From positions 289,110,205 to 289,174,204 of the forward strand of contig CM077665.1 in the NCBI GenBank assembly GCA_039707655.1: a stretch of DNA of 64,000 nt, read 5' to 3'. The DNA is from Elymus sibiricus. Its lineage: Eukaryota; Streptophyta; Magnoliopsida; Poales; Poaceae. The notes beneath the pieces were generated by a model that worked only from the letters and a program-made list of their open reading frames with translations, ran no database searches and was not told the origin of the DNA. The translations under genes were made by a program, and so were the position numbers. This document shows, piece after piece, positions 1 through 10,232 of this stretch (within the stretch, counting starts at the first letter, position 1; the number at the start of each line of letters is the position of its first letter).

Positions 1-707
1 CCTTCTCTCGTTTGCTTGATTTGCAAACCAAGGAAAAATTTCAGCTCACACATCATGGACATCTCATACTTCTCGGACATCAACCTTCCAAATCTTTCAC
101 TAAATTGTGGGTTAGTAGATCCAAAGATAATATCATCCACATAGATTTGGCACACAAATAATTCACCATTAACTCTCTTAGTGAATAAGGTTGCGTCAAT
201 TTTACCAATTTCAAAACCCTTTTGAATGAGAAACTTCGTTAAGCATTTATACCAAGCACGTTGGTCTTGCTTAAGTCCATAAAGAGCTTTACAAAGCTTG
301 TAGACGTGATTAGGTTTCTTAGGGTTCACAAAACCCGGGGGTTGTTTAACATAGACCTCTTCTTCAATCTCACCATTTAAAAATGCACTTTTAATATCCA
401 TTTGATAAAGCATGATGTCATGGTGATTAGCATAAGCAAGAAGAATGTGGATAGCTTTGAGTCTAGCAACGGGGGCATAGGTCTCACCATAGTCCATACC
501 TTCTACTTGGGTGTAGCCTTGAGCTACGAGACGCGCATTGTTGCGTACGACTTGACCATCTTCATCTTGTTTGTTCCGAAACACCCATTTGGTTCCGATG
601 ATGTTTTGCTCGTCCTTGGGCTTCTCCACAAGTGTCCACACTTCGTTCCTCTCGAAGTTGTGTAGTTCCTCGTGCGTAGCGCTCACCCAATCCGGATCCT
701 GAAGAGC
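1..707 (-). pseudogene. Copia-A reverse transcriptase segment
   Basis: The minus strand is open in the frame that continues from the segment at 708-1457. It encodes the Copia RT core: the region equivalent to [17 protein letters not shown], then [19 protein letters not shown], then the [11 protein letters not shown] block and the catalytic YVDD box (TATGTGGATGAT on the minus strand, at 143 down to 132). Unlike the second copy near 62797, the YVDD box is intact here. RT copies element RNA into cDNA in the virus-like particle. The segment is separated from the upstream part of the polyprotein by a TGA stop at 708-710 and is truncated by the window edge, so RNase H is not seen. Confidence 0.85.
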
Positions 708-1457
708 TCATTCTACCTTCAAGGGCTCAATACTAGAGATGAATGAGTAATGCACACAAAAGTTAGCTAGTCGAGTTTTAGAGCGAGTTATCCTCCCAGT
801 TTGTATGTCATCGAAGATTTGATTTAGAGGATGGTTTTTTTCCACTCTTGCTCGAACTCGGGGTAGCTTCTGCTTGTTGGATGGTGGAGCTTCTTCATCA
901 TCTTCTTCTTCTTCATTGTTGTTGAAGGTGTCGTCACCTTGAGGTGGTGGTGAAGGTGGTTGTGGTGGATCTTCATGATGAGCTTCTTCCTTCTCTTCAT
1001 CTTGTCGTGTACCGCTTGTGGATGCCTCCATGTCGTGTTGAGGTTCACCTTGACGTGAAGTAGGGGCTTCCACTTTAGTTGATGAAGTACTTTCCTTCAC
1101 CTCCATGGGACGAATCTTGCCGATGGACAGGTCTTGGATAGCTTCCGAAGGTTCCTTATCTGCTACATCATTTGACAATGGTTCCACTTGTGAACCATTA
1201 GATTCATCAAACTTCACATCTACCGTCTCTTCAACTTTTCGTGTGAAGTTGTTGTAGACACGGTAAGTGTGAGAGTTTGATCCGTAACCGAGTAGGAAAC
1301 CTTCATGAGATCTAGGAGCAAATTTCGAACGATGATGCTTATCAAGAATGTAACACTTGGATCCGAATACTCGAAAGTATAAAACTTGGGGCTTGTTACC
1401 GGTGAGTAGCTCGTATGCTATTTTACCGAGAAGCTTGTGAAGATAGAGTCGGTTCAT
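708..1457 (-). pseudogene. Copia-A integrase C-terminus and linker to RT
   Basis: The frame is the same as the integrase segment upstream (1509-2423), from which it is separated only by a TAA stop at 1509-1511. It starts in the conserved YLHKLLGKIAYELLTGNKP block, where Copia integrase residues meet the FRVFGSKCYIL motif. It continues through a low-complexity linker rich in E, D, P and S, and ends at [20 protein letters not shown], the usual lead-in to RT. A TGA stop replaces the glutamine codon that the second copy has at the equivalent place (VEQALED). This is one domain-boundary piece of a single broken polyprotein, not a separate gene. Confidence 0.85.
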
Positions 1458-1508
1458 TGCATGACAAGCTATCTCAACGGCTTCCGCCCAAAAGTGTCTT
1501 GGCGTATT

Positions 1509-2423
1509 TTATTCGTCGAGCATCGTTCTTGCCATCTCAATAAGAGTTCGGTTCTTCCTCTCAACAACTCCATTTTGTTGAGGCGTGTACGTATCCGAGA
1601 ACTCATGTAGAATCCCTTCTTCGTCAAGAAAGGTGTCTACATTTGTGTTCTTGAACTCCGATCCGTTGTCGCTCTGAACTTCCTTGATCTTCACTTCAAA
1701 CTGATTTTGAGATTTGCGGGCAAAGTTATTGAAGATCTTTTGCACCTGCGACTTATCATCAAGAAACAATACCCACGTAAATCTGGAAAAATCATCAACT
1801 ATCACTAGACCAAAGGAATTTCCACCGAGGCTCTTGTAAGCGTTGGGACCAAAAAGATCCATATGAAGTAACTCGAGTGGTCTCCTAGTAGTCATGATAT
1901 TCTTTACGGGATGACTTCCACCTACTTGCTTTCCAGCTTGACAAGCACTACAAAGTCTATATTTGTCAAAGATAACATCTTTAACACCAAGAATATGATC
2001 ACCTTTGATGAGCTTGTCTAGATTACGCATACCAACATGTCCTAGTCTTCTATGCCAAAGCCAACCTTTAGAAGATTTTGCAATAAGACAAGTGCGAGGT
2101 TTGGACCTTTTAGTGAAATCGACAATGTATAGATCACCTATACGAAAGCCGGTAAAGACCATGTTATTGTTATCTTGACGAAACACTTGGAAATCTACTT
2201 TGGTGAATAGCACATTAAAACCAAAGTCGGCTAGTCTAGATACTGAAAGAAGATTGTAGCCAAGGGATTCAACAAGCATGACATTTTGAATACAGCTATC
2301 ATGGGATATGGCCACCTTACCAAGACCAAGTACCCTACCCTTGGAGTTGTCTCCAAAAGTTACATACCTTCGCGGTCCATGGTTTGGTGTGATCTCTTCA
2401 AACATGTCTCTATCTCCGGTCAT
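1509..2423 (-). pseudogene. Copia-A GAG-pre-integrase and integrase core
   Basis: The 304-residue open segment contains the GAG-pre-integrase zinc region (WLWHRRLGHVGMRNLDKL, then CSACQAGKQ, an H-H-C-C arrangement). The integrase catalytic core follows, with the first Asp in LLHMDLFGP, the second in VQSDNGSEFKN, and the Glu in NGVVERKNRTL. The catalytic triad is therefore intact. The end is a premature TAA in the normally conserved ARTMLDEY block, with the frame continuing unshifted at 1508. Integrase would insert element cDNA into the nuclear genome. Confidence 0.9.
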
Positions 2424-2764
2424 GTGGTCGGTGCATCCGCTATCGAGAATCCACTCTTTTCCCCGGACATGTAATCCTTGAAGTTTGCCATGAGACTTAG
2501 ATTCTTCATGATCTTCTCATGCTCGATGTCGAACAACTCATCTTCATCATAGTAGCCATGTTCCACATTGTCATCATCAAGTGGAAAATCCTCATCATAA
2601 GAGACAAGAGATCCGTTAGAGTTGTGATCATGACAATGTTCAAGTTTGTGAATGCGAATGGCTTCAACAATGATGTTGTTGATAGTTACGACATCTCCTT
2701 TAGCACGCATGAGGTCTCTAAGTTCAAATAGACAATCATCAAACTTAGGATCACTAGGCATCAT
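2420..2764 (-). pseudogene. Copia-A gag C-terminal part and protease start
   Basis: The 114-residue segment is in frame with gag upstream (stop TAG at 2783-2785). It contains an acidic stretch (DEDFPLDDDNVEHGYYDEDE). A one-base frameshift near 2450 throws its end off. In the neighbouring frame the aspartic protease motif WILDSGCTDHMTG can be read at about 2455-2418 and runs straight into the integrase segment. No CCHC zinc knuckle is visible between gag and protease, although most Copia gag proteins have one, so a piece may have been deleted. Confidence 0.75.
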
Positions 2765-2782
2765 CTTGTGAAAAGCAATAGT

Positions 2783-3151
2783 CTAATGAAGAATTTCATC
2801 AAGATTACTCAATGAATGATTTGGATATCGTTTCTCCAAATCATTCCATAAAGTATAAGCACATTCAAAATTCTTCATTTGATTAAGCACAAATCTAGGC
2901 AATCCTCTAATAATAAGATTAACAGTTCTAAGATTGCGAAGCATATCAATTTCCTCTTCGTGTGTGGGATGTAAAGGATAAATGTGAGGTACATAGGGGT
3001 TCTTAACATACTTGCTCAAATGAAATTCATCGAATAGTTCAAGCATCTCATATTTCCATTGACTATAGTACTCCCCATGAAGAACAGGCACTCTACAACT
3101 AAGACTCCCCAAACTAGACACATCCATCTTCCTCCACGATGATGAAACCAA
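2783..3151 (-). pseudogene. Copia-A gag N-terminal part
   Basis: The 122-residue segment begins only about 30 bases after the LTR. It carries the plant Copia gag signature of a small N-terminal motif (VPVLHGEYYSQWKYEMLELF) followed by LRTVNLIIRGLPRFVLNQMK and a W-x-DLEKRY block (UBN2/DUF4219-type gag). Gag forms the particle that packages the element RNA. The TAG stop at 2783-2785 is in frame with the following segment and is a point mutation rather than a true end. Confidence 0.8.
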
Positions 3152-3167
3152 AGCTATGGAGACGAAT

Positions 3168-3179
3168 ACTCTGATAACA
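3168..3179 (-). promoter_or_regulatory. Copia-A primer binding site
   Basis: Two bases inside the LTR end the minus strand reads TGTTATCAGAGT, one or two changes from TGGTATCAGAGC, the complement of the initiator methionine tRNA 3' end used by most plant Copia elements. Its position directly after the LTR fixes the LTR boundary at 3182. Confidence 0.75.
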
Positions 3180-3181
3180 AT

Positions 3182-4693
3182 TGAAGGGATCGATAGAAGA
3201 GACGTCTAGAGGGGGGGTGAATAAAGTACTTGCAAGAATTAAAACCTAAACTTTTCCCAAGTTAATTGGTGGGCAGTTTTAGCAATTATAACAAGTCTAA
3301 TGCACCCTACACATGTTAGTCAACAAGTATGGTAGCGAAAAGTAAGACAAGCAAATGTAAGAGAGAGTAGAGACAGGAAGATCAAACGCAATTTGGAGAC
3401 GCAAGGATTTTTCCCGTGGCTCCGATAGGTGGCGCTATCGTACATCCACGTTTATGGAGTCTTCAACCCACGGAGGGTAGCGGTCGCGAGAGTCCACGGA
3501 GGGCTCCACCCATAAGGGTCCACGAAGTAGAAACCTTGACTATTCCATAATGGCCTCCATCCACGAAGGACTAGCCTCACTATGGGTAGATCTTAACGAA
3601 GTAGGCGATCTCTTGCCCGTACAAACTTCCTAGTTCACTCCACAACATGAAGTAGGACGCTCCCAAGCGACACCTAACCAATCTAGGAGGCACCACCCTC
3701 CAAAAGGTAATAGGCTCGATAGTAACGATGAACTCCTTGCTCTTATGTTTCAAATCATAGTCTCCTCAACACACAATCACTCTCTCATAGATTTGGCTTG
3801 GGTAGAAGAGATTGATTGGATGGAAAGCAACTTGGGGGGGCTAGAAATCAAGATCCATATGGTTGGAGTGGATGATCTTGACCTCAACACAAGGGTAGGT
3901 GGTTCTCTCTCAGAAATTTGGATATGGGAAGTGTGGAACTGTTCTGGGTGCTTCTCTTTCTAGTGGGATGTGGTGGAGGGTTATATATAGGCTTCTCCAA
4001 AAATCCAACTTTTACACCATTATTGACCAACTTGGTGAAACCGAAGTGAAAACTCGGTGGCACTAAAGTGTTCAAAATGTGGCAACTTTAGGAATCTCGG
4101 TGAGACCGATATAAAATTCTCAGTGGTACCGACAAGGTTCACCTAGGCAGTTTCCAGAACTCGGTGGCACCGATTTTCAAAACTCGGAAATTCCGATTCT
4201 TGAAAATGAGATACCAGAAAGCTGGTCACCGTGTTCGGTGGCACCGAAATGCAACTTGGTGGTACCGAGAATATGATTTGGCTAGGGTTTCTGTCTGAGA
4301 TGAAAATCGGTAGGGCCGAGTGGGAAATGTTGGTGGCACCGATTTTGCATGTTATGCTTTGGATAGAATATTTGTGTAAGAGCTTTTTGAATGTTTTTGG
4401 TGGCTATCACTTGATCACTTGAGCATTTCATTCACCATTAATACCTTACCCCCTTTTTATAGTATTGGCTTTCCTATGGACTAAAAATGATTTCCCACAA
4501 AGTAAAATGTAGAGTCTTCTTGCTTATAGCTTGGCCAATCTTATTCCTTGCATCTTGGGGTTCTCCTGACAATCCTTTGCCAATCCTCTCTGTGGATTTA
4601 AACCTGAAATAAGCTAGGTGGAAATATTAGTCCAAGAGGCAATGTATGTTGTCCTGAATTATCAAAACCACCAAGGGAGCATATGTGCTTTCA
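3182..4693 (-). repeat. Copia-A 5' LTR (about 1512 bp)
   Basis: The repeat is bounded by TG...CA (plus strand TGAAGGGATC to GTGCTTTCA). It aligns along its whole length with 58299-59821, including the blocks GTCTAGAGGGGGGTGAATA, TTTTTCCCGTGGyTCCGATA and CTCCACCCATAAGGGTCCAC. A TATA-like box on the minus strand (TATATATAA) lies near 3981-3990. Between about 4030 and 4345 there is a cluster of degenerate TCGGTGNNACCGA boxes. Confidence 0.88.
3981..3990 (-). promoter_or_regulatory. Copia-A LTR TATA box
   Basis: On the minus strand CTATATATAA lies inside the LTR in the element's own sense, with the same box at 59103-59110 in the sister LTR. Conservation at the same place in both copies supports a promoter role, and the U3/R boundary is expected about 30 bases further toward 3182. 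Confidence 0.6.
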
Positions 4694-6179
4694 AGGACAT
4701 TAGCAATTTTCCCTCAAGTGGATGACCTAAGGTTTATCAATTTGTGGGAGGTGTAGGATGAAGATGGTCTCTCTCAAACAACCCTGCAATCAAATACTAA
4801 CAATCTCTTGTGTCCCCAACACACCCAATACAATGGCAAATTGTGTAGGTGCACTAGTTCGGCAAAGAGATGGTGATACAAGTGTAGTATGGATAGTAGA
4901 TATAGGTTTTTGTAATCTGAAATAATAAGAACAACAAGTTAGTAAAAATGGCGTTGCAATGCTTGAAAACGATGCGTAGGGTTCATACTTTCACTAGTGC
5001 AATCTCTCAACGGTGCTAGCATAATTGAATCATATAACCATCCCTTAACATGAAACAAAGAATCACTCCGAAGTTTCTATTAGCGGAAAACATAAGAAGA
5101 AATTGTAGTAGGTAATAAAACCATCTCAAAGTTATCGTTCCGATCAATCTATTGAGTCATCCCCATAAGTGTCACAAACAACCCTAGAGTTCGTACTAAA
5201 TAACAACAAACAATTTCAGATTCATAACGTTCAATCCACACAAAGAACCTCAAAGAGTACCCCAAGATATCTATCGGAGAAGTAGGACGATAATGTGCAT
5301 CAACTAAGTGCCTAGATCACCCCAATGTCACCATAGGGAACCGCAAGTTGATTGCCATGACATATATCAAGTGCCTCAATAGAACACGCTATTATCACCA
5401 CGGGTATCCACATGCAAGATATACATCAAGTGCTCTCAAATCCAAAGTATTCAATCCAACATAACAAAATCTCAAAGGGAAAAGACTCAATTCATCGCAT
5501 CAAGATAGAGAGGGAAGAACACCATATAATCCAACTATATTAACAAAGCCCATGGTACATCAAGATCGTGCCATATAAAGAACATGAGAGAGACTAAACA
5601 CATAGATATTGGTACATACCCTCAGCCTCGAGGCTGAACTACTCCCTACTCAACATGGAGACTGTCGGGATAATGAAGATGGCATGCGGTGATGATTTCC
5701 CCCTCCGGCAGGGTGCCGGTCAACGGCTCCGGATGAGATCTCTTTGGAGCAGAGGCTTGCGTAGGCGGAGTGGAAGTTCTAGGTTTATTTTTGGGGGTTT
5801 ATCCATTTATAATAAATTTCAAGGTTGGAATCATGCGAAACGGAGTTACGAGGGGCCCACATGGTATCCCGGCGTGGTCACCCCCTGCGTGCACCGGGTT
5901 GCCTTGTCACCTCCTCGTGTGTCTTCTGATCCTCTCACAATGCTTCGGGGGTCTCTTACGTTCCTAAAATATCGTCAAAAAGTTTCTTCGCGTTTGGACT
6001 TCGTTTGGTATGGATTTTTTGAAAAGCCAAAAACAAGCAGAAAACAGCAACTGGCACTGGGCACTAGGTTAATAGGTTAGTTCCATAAAAAACATATAAA
6101 AGTGCACCAAAACCTTGTAAGATTGTTGTAAACATGCCATTAATATTTCATAAATTATAGATACGTTGGAGACATATCA
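4694..6179 (-). repeat. Degraded Gypsy LTR remnant, minus strand
   Basis: Read on the minus strand it starts TGATATGTCTCCAACGTATC at 6179, the well-known start of several Triticeae Gypsy LTRs. It runs through the blocks CCGGAGGGGGGAA-like, GTACCAATATCTATGTG and AGTCTCTCTCATGTTC toward GTCATCCACTTGAGGGAAAA at about 4700. No coding capacity is visible, and the small open frames at 5655-6080 are by-products. The remnant ends exactly where the Copia-A LTR begins, so Copia-A either inserted into it or truncated it. I see no matching internal region. Confidence 0.7.
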
Positions 6180-6268
6180 CATGCCTCCCGTTTCTCCCGG
6201 GACTGCTCGTCGGACCTGAGCGTGGTTGCACCGACCACGCCCGCACCCATCTGCATCGACCTCAACAC
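6180..6268. other. 89-bp unassigned stretch between two LTRs
   Basis: A GC-rich sequence lies between the end of the old Gypsy LTR remnant and the start of the Athila-like LTR. It matches neither LTR nor any motif I recognise. Its last five bases, AACAC (6264-6268), are the expected left copy of the target duplication of the Athila-like element, whose other end lies outside the window. Confidence 0.4.
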
Positions 6269-7570
6269 TGATACGTCCATTTTGCGTCATGATTTCTTAT
6301 TGATAATTATATTATTCTTGGTCATTATTCCATTTTATGATACAATTCTTACGCCTTTTCTCTCTTCATTTACAAGGTACATCACAATGAGGAAAATTGC
6401 CGGAAACTGGAATTCTAGACCTGAAAACCCAGAAAAAGGCTGAAAATTCTCTAGACTTCAACTGACCTGAAACTTCACGATGAGTTTTTCTGGAATATAG
6501 GTGAATTTATGGAGCAAAAATATACCAGAGGGGGGTCACATGTTGGTGCCAAGCCATCAGGGCGCGCCCAACCCCCCCCCCCCCCTGGGCGCGCCCTGAT
6601 AGCTTGGCAGGCGAACAGGCAGCCTCCGGCCCCCCTCTTCTGCTATATGATGGGTTTTGACCTAGAAAAAAATCAATAGGATACTTTCAGGATGAAGCGC
6701 CGCCATTTCGAGGCGGAAACCTAGGCAGAGGCCCTTTTGATCTCTGGCAGAGAGATTCTGCCGAAGAAACTTCCCTCCGGGAGGGGGAAATCGAAGCCAT
6801 CGTCATCACCAACGCTTCCTCCTTCGTGGGAGGACCAATATTCATCAACATCTTCACTAGCACCATCTCATCTCAAACCCTAGTTCATATCTTGTATTCA
6901 ATCTTTGTCTCAAAACCTCAGATTGGTACCTGGGGGCTACTAGTAGTGTTTATTACATCTTTTAGTTGATGCTTGTTGGTTTACTTGGTGGAAGATAATA
7001 TGTTCAGATCCTTAATCATATTTATTATACCTCTGATATTGAACATGGTGATGATTTGTTAGTAGTTACTTCTATTCTCGAGGACATGGCAGAAGTCTTG
7101 TTATAAGTAATCATGTGAAGTTGGTATTCGTTTGATATTTTGATGATATGTATGTTGTTGCTTCCTTTAGTAGTGTCGTGTGAACATCGACTACATGACA
7201 CTTCACCATATTTGGGACTAAAGGAAGGTATTATGGAGTAATAAGTAGATGATGGGTTGCTAGAGTGACAGAAGCTTAAACACTAGTTTATGTGTTATTT
7301 CATAAGGGGCTGATTTGGATCCGCATGTTTCATGGTATGGTTAGATTTACCTTAATTCGTCTTTCGTAGTTGCGGATGCTTGTGAGAGGGGTTAATCATA
7401 AGTGGGTTGCTTTTTCAAGTTAGAACAGAACCTTAGCACCAGTGCACACACATATCAAATTATCAAAGTAATGAATGGGAATCAACTCAACATGATGAAC
7501 ATGACTAGATGGAAATTCACATGTGTCCTCGGGAGTGCTTTGTTCATATAAGAGTACTTTCAGGCATGTC
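6269..7570 (+). repeat. Athila-like Gypsy 5' LTR, first part
   Basis: The LTR starts TGATACGTCCATTTTGCGTC and carries typical blocks such as GATGAAGCGCCGCCATTTCG, GGGAGGGGGAAATCG and GATGATGGGTTGCTAGAGTG. It stops inside TTCAGGCATGTC at 7570, where Tat-1 is inserted, and resumes at 16706 (CTTTGCTATAAAAAGG). Joined, the LTR is about 1.53 kb. It contains a large GC-rich inverted repeat (6547-6609). No gene is expected in it; the minus-strand frame at 7420-7671 straddles the insertion and is spurious. Confidence 0.85.
6547..6609. repeat. 24-bp-arm inverted repeat in the Athila-like LTR
   Basis: The arms at 6547-6570 and 6586-6609 are reverse complements with one mismatch, around a 15-base, nearly all-C spacer. 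Each arm contains the self-palindrome GGGCGCGCCC. The sequence would form a very stable hairpin in single-stranded DNA or RNA. Confidence 0.85.
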
Positions 7571-8478
7571 TGTCGGCGTTGTGGGAACGGGGGTACCCAG
7601 ACCTGCCTGCCTGCGGCCCAGGGCATGGCCCACTTCATCAGCCAAACACAGCCGGGCGCGGCCCCACTCAAGACAAGGCCCTCGCGAGGGCCCTAGGCTC
7701 GCGAGGAGGAGCGGCGTCAAGACCGGCAAGGGATTGGCCTCCCCAGGCCCCCTCCGGAGTGGCGGAGATCTCTATGCAGAGCCCAACCTCAGGAGTCAAA
7801 GATGACGCAAGGAAGGCCAGGCGGGCGCCAGCACACCAGGCGGTGCAGTTTCCCCTTTGGTGCAAAGGGAGCAAGGACGTATGCGGATTCCCAAAGCACC
7901 CCCAAAGGTTTCCATTCCGGTGCAACAAGACCACGACCACGAGCCCCATAGGACGGATGTCATCGCCGTGCCCACCTCTGCATCGTCGACAGCTACTTTG
8001 CAGGCGAAGACCGCCTTTGGGCAGGGCGGGCATGTACTCTTGTCCCCCTTCAAAATTGGTTGTTGTGGGATCCCTTCCCGCCATTGCGATAAGGGAAGAG
8101 GACCCGAGCCACCGCTATATATAGAGGGTAGGCTGCACCGTAGCAAGGGATCCGGAACCATTCGACTCACTCACCCATCACCAAGCCAACAGAGGGCCAA
8201 GAACACCTCAGGAGCGCCCTCACGAGGCTCCGAAACACTGTACTAGTTCATCCACCACACCTCCTCGAGAGGCAATCCACCAAAGCAGGAGTAGGGTATT
8301 ACGCTTCGCAGCGGCCCGAACCTGGGTAAACCGTCGTGTTCATCTTCTTCCTCGTCATCGTGCGAGTTTATCGTTGTGTCCATTGAGTAGCGAGCTAGGT
8401 TGGGCGAAGCTGCAGGGGATCTTCGCACACGCCCCTGTGTTTGAATCTTATGGGTTTTGCGGAGCCCGAAATCCGACA
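7571..8478 (+). repeat. Tat-1 5' LTR (908 bp)
   Basis: The LTR begins TGTCGGCGTTGTGGGAACGG and ends GCCCGAAATCCGACA. It is near-identical to 15793-16700 and clearly homologous to 26763-27670 and 36044-36951. A TATATATA box is present at 8116-8123. Several open frames on both strands cross it; they recur in all four LTR copies with changing frames and are not genes. Confidence 0.95.
8116..8123 (+). promoter_or_regulatory. Tat-1 5' LTR TATA box
   Basis: TATATATA within CCGCTATATATAGAGG is conserved in all four Tat LTRs of the window (8116, 16338, 27308, 36589). It is the likely core promoter for the genomic transcript, with transcription starting about 30 bases downstream. Confidence 0.7.
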
Positions 8479-8500
8479 TTTGGCGCGCCAGGTAGGGGGC
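8479..8500 (+). promoter_or_regulatory. Tat-1 primer binding site region
   Basis: TTTGGCGCGCCAGGTAGGGG follows the 5' LTR immediately, where the minus-strand primer binding site must lie. The same sequence with one change follows the Tat-2 LTR (27671). I do not assign the priming tRNA. Confidence 0.6.
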
Positions 8501-8603
8501 GTGTCGGAGCTTCCCCACTCGCGGCGACAGCCAAGCCCCGGTTCAGCGACTCCATGGTGGGCGAGATCCCCGACGCCGGCCGGCCCTCAGCGCGCAATGG
8601 CGC

Positions 8604-9848
8604 TTGGACGCGCAGGACAGGCCCCGCGGTCGCCTGCATCCTCGGCGGGTCGCAGGCGCCACCCTGCGGCCGCCATGTCAAGCGGTCCTACGCCACATAG
8701 GAGCGGCTCAGCCGCGGCCCGAGCCCGCGCAGCACCACGCATGGCCGGAGATCGACATCACCTTCGGCCCCGACGACCACCCCAAGACGACGGCAGCCGC
8801 TGGAACGCTTCCCATGTTGTGCACGCCGACCATACGCGGCGTCGCCGTCTCCAGGACCCTCATAGACGGTGGCGCCGGCCTCAACGTCATCTCCGTGGAT
8901 GCCTTCGACGCGCTGCAGTTACCCCGTGACCAGCTCGCACCTTCAAGGCCCTTCTCTGGGGTGGTCGGGGGGTCCGTCGTCCCGGTGGGGCGGGTGCGCC
9001 TCCCCGTCACCTTCGGCAGCCGCTCCAACTTCCGCACTGAGCAGGTCGACTTCGATGTCGCCCACATCCACCTCCCGTACAACGCGATACTCGGCTACCC
9101 CGCCCTCGCCCAGTTCATGCCGGCAACGCACCCGGGCTACAACATCGTCAAGATGCCCGGGAGCGGCGGCGTCCTCACCGTCGTGGGGGATGTCAAGGAC
9201 GCGTCCCACGTGCTCAAGCTCTCCAACAAAGCCGCGGCCACGGCGCGCACTAGTGCCGGGGGCACCGCGCAGGCCACGGAGGACCCTGAGGGTGCCCTCC
9301 CCGACGTCGCGCCGGTGAAGAAGAGGCAGTTGTTCTCCCAGAGCCGGGCGGAGAGGAAGCGGGTGCCGGTGGACGAAGGAAACCCTGGCCCTACCTTCAC
9401 CATCGGCGCCGACTTGCCTCAAGATCAAGAGGAGGCGTTGGTGGCCTTCCTCCGGGCGAACAAGGACGCGTTCGCGTGGAGCGCCTCCGACCTGGTGGGG
9501 GTCCCAAGGGACGTAATCGAGCACCACCTCATGGTGTGCCCGAACGCGCGTCCGGCAAAGCAAAAGGTGAGAAGGCAAGCTCTGGAGAAGCAGGCGTTCA
9601 TCGCCCAGGAGGTCGGCAAGCTCAAGGAGGCAGGGGTCATCCGGGAGGTGCGATACCCGGAGTGGGTGGCCAACCCGGTGGTCGTCCCGAAGAAGTGCGG
9701 GAAGGATCGTATGTGCGTCGACTTCACGAGCCTCAACAAAGCCTGCACCCAGGACCCATTCCCACTGCCGCGCATCGACCAGATCGTGGACTCCACCGCG
9801 GAGTGCGACCTCCTATGCTTCCTAAACGCCTTCTCGGGTTACCACTAG
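8604..9848 (+). pseudogene. Tat-1 protease and N-terminal reverse transcriptase
   Basis: This is a 414-residue open segment. Residues 1-60 are a remnant joined across the gag deletion. From about residue 70 it is the retropepsin-like protease: LCTPTIRGVAVSRTLIDGGAG, with the catalytic Asp at residue 88 and Gly where Tat-2 has Ser (DSGAG), then a conserved HIHLPYNAILGYPALAQFM block. From about residue 300 RT begins (VRRQALEKQAFIAQEVGKL, GKDRMCVDFTSLNKACTQDP, PLPRIDQIVDSTA). It ends at a TAG (9846-9848) where the family has Gln in GYHQIKM, and the frame continues without shift. The ATG at 8604 is not the natural start, since protease is normally made as part of gag-pol. Confidence 0.88.
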
Positions 9849-10232
9849 ATCAAAATGGCGGTGGAGGACGTCGAGAAGACGGCTTTCCTCACCACGTGCA
9901 GTGTATTCTGCTACACGTGCATGCCCTTCGGGCTGCAGAACACTGGGGCAACCTTCCAGCGGCTGATGCACATCGCCCTGGGGCCGCAGCTCGGGAGGAA
10001 TGCAGAAGCCAACGTCGACGACATCGTGGTCAAGTCTAGGGCGGCCAAGACCCTAGTCGAGGACTTGGAAGAGACGTTCGCCAGCCTGAGGGAAGTGAAC
10101 CTGAAGCTCAACCCTGAAAAGTGTGTCTTCGGGGTCCCCTCGGGCAAGCTGCTCGGTTTCCTGGTATCGCACCGGGGAATCGAGGCGAACCCGCAGCAGA
10201 TCAAGGCCATAAACAAGATGAGTGCGCCCTAG
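9849..10232 (+). pseudogene. Tat-1 reverse transcriptase core
   Basis: This segment is in frame with the previous one. It contains EDVEKTAFLTTCSVFCYTCM, PFGLQNTGATFQRLM and the catalytic box, which here reads NVDDIVVKS instead of the usual YVDDIVVKS; the two Asp are kept but the Tyr is lost. It ends with KCVFGVPSGKLLGFLVSHRG and IEANPQQIKAI, the usual RT thumb, then a TAG at 10230-10232 that is again in frame with the following segment. Confidence 0.88.

Larger units (their letters stand above)
1..4693 (-). mobile_element. Copia-A: SIRE/Maximus-like Copia retrotransposon, partial
   Basis: Read on the minus strand, the order is 5' LTR (4693 to 3182), primer binding site, gag, protease, integrase, reverse transcriptase, and then the window edge. 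The gag-PR-IN-RT order with integrase before RT defines Copia (Ty1) elements. The 3' LTR lies outside the window. A second copy of the same family, in the same orientation, occupies 58299-64000. Assignment to the SIRE/Maximus lineage is an inference from the integrase and RT motifs and from the repeated polypurine tracts seen in the second copy. The coding frame has at least three in-frame stops and one frameshift, so this copy is dead. Confidence 0.9.

Noticed and set aside
7571..8478. Several overlapping 100-180 codon frames in the Tat LTRs (both strands)
   Set aside because: They lie in LTRs, change frame among the four LTR copies, and contain no recognisable motif; GC-rich sequence gives long chance frames.
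9476..10039. Plus-strand 187-codon frame in Tat-1 pol, and minus-strand frame 8943-9578
   Set aside because: Both are shadows of the protease-RT frame; the real frame contains the conserved catalytic motifs.
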